A DNA stretch of 29,761 nucleotides from Pleurobrachia bachei (lineage: Eukaryota; Ctenophora; Tentaculata; Cydippida; Pleurobrachiidae), in contig AVPN01000006.1 of NCBI GenBank assembly GCA_000695325.1, positions 186,333-216,093 of the forward strand. The letters are read 5' to 3'. Below, piece after piece: positions 9,557 through 17,573 of the stretch (the first letter of the stretch is position 1; each line of letters begins with the position of its first letter). The translations under genes were made by a program, and so were the position numbers. The notes beneath the pieces are model-generated. The model did not search any database, was not told where the DNA came from, and worked only from the letters and a program-made list of their open reading frames with translations.

Positions 9557-11399
9557 ATGGGAACACAGCCCTTAGTGAATGGGTTATCTCCTACCGTCGT
9601 CTCTCCTGGCTGTAAAATAACCATCAGAGGAGAACGGTTTGGGGAACGGATCACAGATATTGTGGGTGAGTCCACTAAATAACCAATCAGAACTCGCTAT
9701 TTAGGTCACGTGACTGGTTATCAGCCAATCAGGGACCAGTATTTCCTGTTTAGGTCGGTTCCTTTCATTTTGTTCATCTCTTTCTCATAGTTGTACCATG
9801 ATAGTAATCATAGAAACGTTACCATATAATAGCTATATTTCCTTTATTCTAGTCCGCTCTGTTCATCCGTTCAGCTCTGATAATTGTGCATTTCTTTCTC
9901 ATAGTTACCATAGTTACCATATATATTTGTTACCATAGTTTCCACCCACTCAGCTCTGATAATCTGTGGCGAGGACTGTAAACCCTTTATTGAGCACTGC
10001 TCTGAAAACAAGATCATTAGTTATGTGGGGAAGAATCCGAACCGAGACCAACCATATGTAAGAAAGTATACATTTTATCCTGTATTTTGGGGGCATATAG
10101 ATTGATATTAGTATTTATTTGGTTAAATAATCTCTCCGATGGTTGCTAGGTTACGGTGGTGACGTTGACGGGAGGGGAGGGAGATTGTAGTATTGAATTG
10201 AAGGTAACGGACCGACCAGAACGGATATCTATGGAGCATGAGGTACCTCTCTGGATGGATGAGAATCAACTGGAGCTGGAGCACGTAACAAGAGGTTAGT
10301 TACATGTAGTCATATTGTCATAGCATCTACTATGTTCAAACTAACTACTATGTACCTGGTAACGATCTCACCTGCTCTCTCATAGCTAAAGTAACGATCT
10401 CACCTGCTCTCTCATAGCTAAAGTAACGATCTCACTCTTGTTCTCCTCTAGTTAAAGTAACAATCTCACCTGCTCTCTTCTAGTTAGAGTAACAATCTCA
10501 CCTGATCTCTCCTAGTTAAAGTAATAATCTCACCCCATCAGATCGGAAGACGTCCCAGGGGGACCCGAGGGCCGAGGGTTTATGAAACTTCCCCCTAGTT
10601 AAAGTTACGATCTCACCTGCTCTCCCCTAGTTAAAGTAACGATCTCACCTGCTCTCCCCTAGTTAAAGTAACAATCTCACCCCGCCATCAGATCGGAAGA
10701 TGTCCCAGGAGGACCCGAGGAACTTTCCCCTTGTTAAAGAAACAATCTCACCTGCTCTCCCCTAGTTAAAGTAACAATCTCACCTGCTCTCCCCTAGTTA
10801 AAGTAACGATCTCACCTGCTCTCTCCTAGTAAAGTAACGATCTCACCTGCTCTCTCCTAGTTAAAGTAACGATCTCACCCCCTCAGATCGGAAGATGTCC
10901 CAGGGGGACCCGAGGAACTTGTTTGGTGGATATGTTTCTTTCCATGCAACCAATACCACTGCAGAAAGTGACCCATCCAGGCAGAGTAAACTAGGGCAGT
11001 TCATTCTTATATCTGTCATAGGAAAGGGAACGGAATAATACACCTGATTTAGGACAGCATCCTTTCCATTGCTCGCAAAGTCTGACCAAAGAGTGGCCAG
11101 AACAAGATTGCTCACATCTTCTCTCTTTTAGATACTTGTTAAACAACCACAAAGATTCCACTGTTACCGAGCTACAAAAAGGTAAGAAAGACCGTTGCTC
11201 TCTTAGTTAATGTCACAATCTCACCTACTCTTCCCCTAGTTATTGTAACAATCTCACCTGATCTCTCCTAATTAAAGTAACACTCTCACCAGGTATGGGG
11301 TATTTGAGGGAGGAGTGTGGAGGTCACACCAATTCTGATATTGAGTTTGTACGGACCCATCTTGACGTTCTACTCGGCTGTTACGAGACACTTGAACAG
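9557..11399 (+). CDS. EXOC2: Exocyst subunit Sec5/EXOC2, N-terminal exons
   Basis: Sec5 is part of the exocyst that tethers secretory vesicles to the plasma membrane. Exons: 9557-9665, 9954-10057, 10150-10294, 10887 onward, 11132-11181 and 11293-11399. The first three encode the IPT/TIG domain that binds Ral GTPase in mammals. The start MGTQPLVNGLSP aligns with the human N-terminus. Human Arg27 is conserved (Arg24, TIRGERFG) and human Thr11 is Asn8 here; both human positions affect Ral binding. Next come ICGEDC, then PLWMDENQLELEHVTR. The exon 4 end is unclear: no donor gives the phase required by exon 5, and the segment matching human residues just after the TIG domain is not found. Exons 5-6 (YLLNNHKDSTVTEL, MGYLREECGG) match the following region. 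Exon 6 ends in phase 0 and fits the exon at 23701. Confidence 0.92.
9677..9763. mobile_element. hAT-like MITE copy, inverted, 5' truncated
   Basis: It carries the core TAGGTCACGTGACTGG and a terminal GGTCGGTTCCT in the opposite orientation to the copy at 17231. It sits in EXOC2 intron 1, 12 bp after the exon 1 donor. Confidence 0.75.
10359..10886 (+). repeat. 32-bp minisatellite with built-in splice acceptor motif
   Basis: About 12 imperfect units of TTAAAGTAACGATCTCACC followed by TGCTCTCTCCTAG. Each has a pyrimidine tract and a terminal AG. The last unit (GATCTCACCCCCTCAG) provides the acceptor of EXOC2 exon 4. Related units end introns before exon 6 (11195-11292) and exon 13 (27306-27458), and occur inverted at 20678-20728 and 22803-22872. 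Confidence 0.88.
10542..10735 (+). pseudogene. Two decoy copies of the EXOC2 exon 4 start
   Basis: ATCGGAAGACGTCCCAGGGG at 10542 and ATCGGAAGATGTCCCAGGAG at 10692 repeat the start of exon 4 (10887), each preceded by a CAG acceptor. Both copies stop matching within about 40-60 bp. They are embedded in the 32-bp minisatellite. Confidence 0.85.
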
Positions 11400-11418
11400 G
11401 TGAGATATGGGAAATGAA

Positions 11419-11513
11419 GGTCCCTGATTGGCTGTTAACCAGTCACGTGACCTAAATAATTAGTTCTGATTGGGTGTTTACTTGGCTGTTACGAGACACT
11501 GGAACAGGTGAGA
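11419..11513 (+). repeat. MITE core plus a second copy of the EXOC2 exon 6 end
   Basis: 11419-11483 is a hAT-like MITE core (CAGTCACGTGACCTAAATAA) without terminal repeats. Right after it, 11484-11513 repeats the last 23 bp of exon 6 and its donor (GGCTGTTACGAGACACTGG, AACAG|GTGAGA), with one base change. Either donor looks usable. Confidence 0.8.
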
Positions 11514-11641
11514 GTAACATGTACAGTAGGGGTTGCTAAGTTGGAATGAATCGCCATGAATCATTTTTTCTGTTATTGATTGGGTAATTATCTACTGATA
11601 TCCGGAGTTTCAGCCCAAACGGTTGAGCCACTAAGGATCGC

Positions 11642-12244
11642 NNNNNNNNNNNNNNNNNNNNNNNNNNNNNNNNNNNNNNNNNNNNNNNNNNNNNNNNNNN
11701 NNNNNNNNNNNNNNNNNNNNNNNNNNNNNNNNNNNNNNNNNNNNNNNNNNNNNNNNNNNNNNNNNNNNNNNNNNNNNNNNNNNNNNNNNNNNNNNNNNNN
11801 NNNNNNNNNNNNNNNNNNNNNNNNNNNNNNNNNNNNNNNNNNNNNNNNNNNNNNNNNNNNNNNNNNNNNNNNNNNNNNNNNNNNNNNNNNNNNNNNNNNN
11901 NNNNNNNNNNNNNNNNNNNNNNNNNNNNNNNNNNNNNNNNNNNNNNNNNNNNNNNNNNNNNNNNNNNNNNNNNNNNNNNNNNNNNNNNNNNNNNNNNNNN
12001 NNNNNNNNNNNNNNNNNNNNNNNNNNNNNNNNNNNNNNNNNNNNNNNNNNNNNNNNNNNNNNNNNNNNNNNNNNNNNNNNNNNNNNNNNNNNNNNNNNNN
12101 NNNNNNNNNNNNNNNNNNNNNNNNNNNNNNNNNNNNNNNNNNNNNNNNNNNNNNNNNNNNNNNNNNNNNNNNNNNNNNNNNNNNNNNNNNNNNNNNNNNN
12201 NNNNNNNNNNNNNNNNNNNNNNNNNNNNNNNNNNNNNNNNNNNN
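11642..12244. other. Assembly gap (603 N)
   Basis: An unbroken N run. Open frames across it are meaningless. Order and orientation of sequence to either side depend on scaffolding evidence that cannot be seen here. Confidence 1.
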
Positions 12245-12464
12245 CAGTATAGAACAAATCCTTGTGTTTTAGTAACACTAAATTGCGCGTCACACAGCCA
12301 CATTGCGCGCCACACATTTCATGAAAACGTGCCATTGACGTGTTTGATGAAGGAGCAGGTCATCACTGTGTGCGCGGCTGTACCGTTGCCCCTAGCAATA
12401 GTGTGACATAAAATGTCCCTCTACCAATTAGTTAGTATACCGAAATGTCGTTTTCGAATCCTAA

Positions 12465-12533
12465 CCCTGCTATGCCTTTTTGCAAAGCAAAAAGGCATCC
12501 GGGTGGATGCCTTCGGCATCCACCCGGGCAGGG
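12465..12533. other. Perfect T-shaped double hairpin (three-way junction)
   Basis: Outer stem CCCTGC (12465-12470) pairs with GCAGGG (12528-12533). Inside are two perfect hairpins with no spacer between them. One has 12-bp arms ATGCCTTTTTGC / GCAAAAAGGCAT (12472-12483, 12487-12498) and loop AAA. The other has 13-bp arms CCGGGTGGATGCC / GGCATCCACCCGG (12499-12511, 12515-12527) and loop TTC. It lies close to the right end of the TIR-bounded element. Confidence 0.9.
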
Positions 12534-12560
12534 AAAAAATTTTCCACTTAGCAACCCCTA

Positions 12561-12833
12561 AATTGTACAGCTTGTAGGTAGCTTTTTGATGATGACATCC
12601 CCTGTTATTGTCGGCCGGTGCAGTAGGGGTGTAGGGGTGACTGTGTCACCAAGGTAGCTTTGAGTTAGTTAGCACGGTGGTAAAGTGAATTTTGACTGAG
12701 TAAGTCCGGTAGATCGGTGGTAAAATTATGGATTCCGGTACAACAAGTAAAACTAGTTCTTTACTATTATAACTCTAACAATTCGTCTCAAAAATGTTAT
12801 AACAGACGGAGTATCCTTGTTGATCTCAATCAT
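12561..12833. other. Non-coding stretch
   Basis: Short GGTGG-type repeats (AGTCCGGTAGATCGGTGG near 12701) are visible, but no exon or RNA gene. Confidence 0.5.
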
Positions 12834-13147
12834 TTAATGACAGAAATGCTCGTGGTTGCATCCACCGTTACACCACACCAGGGCAAGTCCCGTGAAGAAT
12901 AGTGGTGGTAGTAGGAACGTTTGAGGTGTTGAGAACCTGCACATGACATTCATGAAACCACTGAAATTATCCTTACAGTGACTAGCATTCTTCCATCGTG
13001 CACAGTCAGAGAGACAATCACTGCACCCACAGATGTTACAAGATTTCTTGCAGTTCTCTCCCATGTATTGCCAGCTATTCTTGCATTCACCCCTGTCAGC
13101 CCACTCCTTGCATCGGTCGTTCTTGTCGGAGCAGCTACTGTCGTCAC
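12834..13147 (-). pseudogene. ShKT-domain gene fragment, probably decayed
   Basis: An exon-like segment follows acceptor TTCTAG at 13148. It encodes one complete six-cysteine ShKT module (CSDKNDRCKEWADRGEC, then C-SC-C spacing) and a second module that loses its final cysteines after FMNVMC. The frame runs to a stop after CNHEHFCH, which resembles the end of the intact gene at 28276 (CRHEHMCH). The sequence just before that tail makes better sense in another frame (TCPGVV), so at least one frameshift is likely. ShKT modules occur in many animal extracellular proteins; a toxin role is not implied. Together with 15751-16594 it may be the remains of one cathepsin-ShKT paralog. Confidence 0.75.
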
Positions 13148-13208
13148 CTAGAATTGGAGCGGAGGGGGGTCTTGATGATGGTTTTAATGAGACGATATAC
13201 TAACTAGC

Positions 13209-13291
13209 ACCGAATTAAGAAATACTGGTCTCTGATTGGCTGCTAACCAGTCACGTGACCTAAATAACGAGTTCTGATTAGTCGGTTCCTG
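13209..13291. mobile_element. hAT-like MITE copy, left end truncated
   Basis: It matches the family from ACCGAATTAAGAAATACTGG through the CACGTGACC core to the terminal TCGGTTCCTG. It lies between the ShKT fragment and the DCTN1 piece. Confidence 0.8.
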
Positions 13292-13746
13292 GTTGAGATC
13301 ATGAATCATGTTCCTAGAGTCTAGACCCTAAGCAACTTCCACTTGATTTGGGAGGAACAATGGCAAATACTCATTTACCCCCCCCCACCCCTCTAGGAGT
13401 TGGAGATATCTCGAAACACACACTACCAGCAGGCCAGGAAGATAGAGGAGTTGACTGATCAAACAACTGATCTACAACACGTCATAATGCAGTTCAGATC
13501 TTATGTCAACCAACTCCAGGTAATGTTCATCAGATGGGGGACTAAAAATAGCTTAATTAACTAACTAACTAATTAACTAACTAATTAACCCCATTGTAGG
13601 TCCAACTAAAGGAGACACAAGCACAGATAACAGAAGGTAAAGGTTCCTCCACTGGGCCAACTGAGGGAGACGATTTGGTAATGGACGCTGACATCAAGAT
13701 GGCTCAGTTCGCACAGCTACAGGCACAGGTAACAGATCACATATCC

Positions 13747-13836
13747 GGGGGTAGCTCAATAGGTAGAGCAATGGACGCGTAACCCAGTTACCCAGATGTT
13801 TTCGGTTCAAGCCCCGCCCTCGAGGGCCACAGAATT
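13747..13836 (+). repeat. tRNA-derived SINE head or tRNA pseudogene
   Basis: It contains an A-box-like TAGCTCAATAGGTAGAGC and a B-box-like GGTTCAAGCCC, about 50 bp apart. D-arm pairing (GCTC/GAGC) is good. The T stem, the anticodon stem and acceptor pairing are poor, so a working tRNA is unlikely. A RNA polymerase III SINE is possible. It lies in the intron between DCTN1 exons 2 and 3. Confidence 0.55.
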
Positions 13837-14672
13837 TTCTAATTTTCACTGATCTACCGAACTAACGCAAAATTAAATGTGCTAGATGCGCTCCACAAAT
13901 TTATCGTATTTCTGCAATCTCTTGAAACATGACAAGATATTTCATTGTGTTCCAGGTCCAGGAACAGAACACCAAACCGACCCACGAATCGTACGCTGCA
14001 GAGTTCGCTAATGTTAGTGTAACCGCGGGTATGGAAGAGGCAAGACTTCTAAAACTCTTCTTCCCTGAGAGATTCAGCGCACCTGGGAGTGATTATGAGG
14101 CAATTAAATTGGTAAGACGTTCGGGGATCTGATAAAAAGTACTTTCAAGTTATTTCATTTTGAAAAAACTATACAAATTACAGTTGGTAAAATAGCTGAA
14201 ATCCCACCAAACAAATCATTATTTTTCCAAATCCTAACTTTCCCCTAGATTCTAGAACTAAAACGCCTGGCCATGACCAGCGATGTGCTAGCAAAAGGGA
14301 CCGCTAAACAGCTCAAACTAACTGATAGTATTAACGGTGGTAAACTGACTCTTCTACAACATGACAAGGCTGTATTTGCTGCGTGGGCTGTGCTGGAGTT
14401 GACCCATTTCCGCGTTGCTGTGAGCAGCTTTGAGCGGTGTATCAACCAGTGTGACGCGGAGACATTCCTCAGGTTAGATAGGTTATTTAGTTAGTTGGGT
14501 TATTTAGTTAGTTAGTTTGTTAGTTTAGTAGGTTTGTTAGTTAGGTTAGTTATGTAGTTATTAGTTAGTTTCAAGTTAGTTATATAACCACCGCTATTCG
14601 TCACGTCATATCGCGATATAGAACAGCTATATTATATGACAGATTAAATGAATCGTTAAATATCACCGTCTA

Positions 14673-14895
14673 CGGGCTCCACCCACGTAGTATAACTCGC
14701 TACAATGACATGTATGTATGGCATCCCTGGACCAGTGGGAGATGTCTTAATATAAAAGATAAAAATAGAAAATTGATAGACTCATTGAGCTACGTGGGTG
14801 CGACATACCGTGTGGTCCAATAAAAAGGGAGGGTCATAAATCGTACATGTACGATGTATGTCATTGTGGGTGGTATACTACTTGGGTGGAGCCCG
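14673..14895. mobile_element. MITE with 22-bp terminal inverted repeats
   Basis: The left end CGGGCTCCACCCACGTAGTA (14673) and the right end, read inversely CGGGCTCCACCCAAGTAGTA (ending 14895), differ by one base. No coding interior and no obvious target duplication. It sits in a DCTN1 intron and is unrelated in sequence to the CACGTG family. Confidence 0.75.
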
Positions 14896-15631
14896 CGGAC
14901 GCCTGGTTACCTCTCTGACACACACACACACCTCTCTCTCCGAATCTAATATATCTTCACCTACTTTAGGTTGGGACGACTAGCCTCTGAGCTGTCAGGT
15001 CACATCAACATGCTTGGTACCCTCCGATCACATCTGGAAAAGGGAACTTTGGACGAGGGCACTCCCCTCACACCCCTCTCCACTTCTACAACCGCCTTCC
15101 AGAGCCTGAGAAATACCTACTTTGCTGACATCAAGGTAACGATGATGATTTTATCAGTGTCTTTGTTACCGGGGTGCTGGAGGGAAAGCATTTTCCCGTG
15201 GCTGCAGTAGTCGAGGGGTGACTGCATCACCAACAAGATTGCTGATCATTATGCATCCCTCTATATTATAATTTCTCTCTCTTTCAGCCCTCGTGCAGGG
15301 AGATTCTAGCTGATGACCTGTTGTTAATGCAAGTAACAGCAGAAGGCATTACCGCTTCGTCAGAGAAACTCATCACATGTCTTGCTCGGGTAATATGAAT
15401 TGTTTTATTAATAATCGAGCATTTTTAGCTCTTCTTCTTCTTCTTCCGTCTCTTCTTGGGTCGAGATGTAGGGTTTCCTTTCCCCGGCCTGGTGCATTTT
15501 GAGCTCATTCTATTTTATTTCTCTCTTAGGTTCAAGAGGGAAGTACTCTGGCAGAAAAGGCAACTTCCCTAAAGTCCACCTGTGGAGAATTCCTCAAGGC
15601 TATGAGAAGGATTAAAAACTTTGTACCCGGG

Positions 15632-15690
15632 CAGTTATCAGCCAATCAGGGACCAGTATTTCCTGATTCGGTCGGTCCCTGGTTGTTATA
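15632..15690. mobile_element. Half of a hAT-like MITE fused to a DCTN1 exon
   Basis: The sequence from GTTATCAGCCAATCAGGGAC to GGTCGGTCCCTGG is the right half of the family in inverted orientation. The left half is absent: DCTN1 coding sequence ends where the half element begins. Confidence 0.8.
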
Positions 15691-15750
15691 AAACCGGTTT
15701 TAGGGTGATCCAAGCATTCCTTCCTTGGGCACAACCGTGTTCCTAATTAC

Positions 15751-16594
15751 CTGATTCTTAACAGCGGTGATCTTGCCCTCCTCTCTCCATAGTTTGGATC
15801 CACTGGTGGGCATGTTGGAGAGGAGAGGGGCAGGCTCTTCTTCAGCGGGTTCCGCAGGGAATGTAGTGATGTTAATACCGTACCTGTATAGGATATATCG
15901 GGATGCGGTTCTATCTATCTAAAGATATGGATGGGGTTATTTAGAAGAATTGTTGGAGGAGAGGACGTTATAATTGACAGGATTATAAATACTCTCTCTC
16001 TGGGATCAGTGATTAGTTCTAAATCTTACCACTGCCTCGACCCTCTACAACCCTCTACCACCCTATTAGAACATAACAAATCTTACCACTGCTGTTGCTC
16101 CTCATCCGTAAGACCAGACATGAAGTTGGCATCTCTACAATCTCCTTGAGATGCTGTCGGAAGATTCGGAACCTGGGGGGGGAGTCAGGGATTAGAATAT
16201 CGATCCTTGGGGAAGTGAGGGAGAGATTAGAGTACGTAACCTGGGGGAAGTGAGTAATAGGGATTAGAACAGGATTAGAACAGGATTAGAACAGAATTAG
16301 AATAGAATTAGAACAGGATTAGAAAGGATCAGATAATGAGAGGCGTGAGAAGCAGGTAATTGTCTTTATCTACAGAACAATTTTGATATCAATACTGAGA
16401 GAGACCTATAACTGTACATACAGCTGTATAATGTATTACCTAAAACTCTTCTCAGCCCCTGAGAAATGTTTGTGCTCAACATTGACCCAATTGTTGAACA
16501 GTTTAATCTGTCCTTCAGCAGATTGAAGTCCAGATTTCAGGACGGCCTTATCGAAGGCCGCCACAGAAACGATCAATGTAATGAAAAACAACAT
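15751..16594 (-). pseudogene. Cathepsin-like peptidase, 5' part only, frameshifted
   Basis: Three exons. 16594-16440 encodes a signal peptide (MLFFITLIVSVAAF) and the start of an inhibitor prodomain (LFNNWVNVEHKHF). 16172-16087 begins FRIFRQHLKEI but its end (ANFMSGLTDEEQQQW) lies in another frame, so one base is missing or added. 15883-15751 gives YGINIT, an acidic stretch, WREEGKITAVKNQ, then a donor. It aligns with the intact gene at the right edge (YTGLNIT, NWVSRGAQPAIRNQ). The next exon, which would carry the catalytic Cys, is absent; the sequence turns into a MITE and DCTN1. It cannot make an active peptidase as assembled. Confidence 0.83.
16256..16332. repeat. 11-bp tandem repeat
   Basis: About seven units of AGGATTAGAAC with small variants, inside the first intron of the cathepsin fragment. 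Confidence 0.85.
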
Positions 16595-17222
16595 GTTTGT
16601 GCGTCTTGTAACTGAGGGTTTTTTGGGGGTTCTTTTATAGTGTTTTGATAAGGAGCGGGTGATGTGCTAAATTTCTCATCTTTATTTGATTTTAGAGAGG
16701 GGCGACAGCTGCGACAGCTGCTTTGTTAGTGGGGTGATAGAATTAGAAAATCCATTATTTAACACGGATACTAAACGACCGGTAGTATTCAGACTTATGA
16801 CTTGGCGTTTTTAACATGTGAAACTCCTCCTACTCGCACCTTCTCTCCGCTGATAGCGGGAGATGTCGCCAACAGCAGATGGGGCTCTCGTTTAGCATCT
16901 TCGATCGACCGATAAACTACTTTAAAAATTAATAACGTTTAGAGAAGGCCTCGCAGCCACATCACTAACGAACAAGACAAATAAAATTTTCATTATTTTG
17001 GATCTCAAACACACGTACCGCGGGTTACCTTGGTTAACAAATTACGGGATATTGCTCGATATCGATTCCGGTCAACTTTGAATCACTTCATGTAACTTCT
17101 GGCGTTATCTCCAGTAGTCGGGTTATGAAACAAAAAATGTGTGTTAGAAACTGTAATAGTTGTTCACTGATACATAATTATTATAGAAAAACACAACTAG
17201 AAAAAGACGGTGGTGTGTCTGT
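16595..17222. other. Non-coding stretch upstream of the cathepsin fragment
   Basis: Presumed former promoter of the minus-strand fragment. A small direct repeat GCGACAGCT occurs at 16704. No exon or RNA gene is recognised. Confidence 0.5.
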
Positions 17223-17230
17223 GTGTGCAT

Positions 17231-17339
17231 CAGGAACCGACCGAATCAGGAAATACTGGTCATTGATAGGTTGATAACCAGTCACGTGACCTAAATAACG
17301 AGTTCTGATTGGTTGTTTACTTGCTTCGGTCGGTTCCTG
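17231..17339. mobile_element. Complete hAT-like MITE with 8-bp target duplication
   Basis: This is a 109-bp element with inverted ends CAGGAACCGACCGA and TCGGTCGGTTCCTG, flanked on both sides by GTGTGCAT (17223-17230, 17340-17347). The 8-bp duplication and CAGG ends fit a non-autonomous hAT element. The core holds a CACGTG palindrome. Other copies in this window: 950, 9677, 11419, 13209, 15632 and 26454. Confidence 0.9.
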
Positions 17340-17573
17340 GTGTGCATCATGCGTGGAAGTGATGATTATATCTAAGGTAAGGATGTCGGGAGCGGTAAAT
17401 TTTTATCACACTTCACTGTCTCTCTCATGCACACTATGTACCTCTAGTACCTTTTAACCTTAACCTTTTTGTGAGTGTGTCATGTGTGTGTGTGTATGTC
17501 TGTGTGTACTGTGTGTGTGCAAATCACACAAAGTGTGATAACATGTAGTTTCAATATTATATCTATTAGTACT

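Larger units (their letters stand above)
11527..12560. mobile_element. TIR-bounded transposon-like element spanning the gap
   Basis: The ends are TAGGGGTTGCTAAGTTGGAA (11527-11546) and, as its inverse, TTCC-ACTTAGCAACCCCTA (to 12560). The flanks ATGTACAG (11519-11526) and TTGTACAG (12563-12570) agree at 7 of 8 bases and may be a hAT-type 8-bp target duplication. A 3-bp AAT remains between the right end and its flank. Most of the interior is unsequenced, so no transposase can be judged. Confidence 0.6.
13397..15634 (+). pseudogene. DCTN1: Dynactin p150-Glued (DCTN1), internal fragment
   Basis: DCTN1 links dynein to cargo and microtubules. Seven phase-consistent exons: 13397-13519, 13600-13728, 13956-14111, 14249-14472, 14970-15135, 15288-15389 and 15530 to about 15634. 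The first two are coiled-coil (KIEELTDQTTDLQHV). The rest match the conserved dynactin domain: LLKLFFPERFSAPGSDYEAI corresponds to human LLTAFMPDSFLRPGGDHD. Then come ERCINQCDAETFLR, GTLDEGTPLTPLS and CGEFLKAMRRIKNFVPG. Residues for the CAP-Gly end and the C-terminal part are missing from the window. The last exon has no clear donor; it passes directly into half a MITE at 15632. No internal stop is seen, so these exons could instead belong to a live gene placed here by misassembly. Confidence 0.82.

Noticed and set aside
10359-10886. CRISPR-like regular repeats
   Set aside because: Units are contiguous without spacers and sit in an animal intron; it is a minisatellite.
10861-11115. Minus-strand 84-aa frame over EXOC2 exon 4
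   Set aside because: No recognisable domain; it is antisense to a real exon and to the minisatellite edge.
11536-12335. Open frames of 230-260 aa on both strands
   Set aside because: They run through the 603-bp N gap and have no real content.
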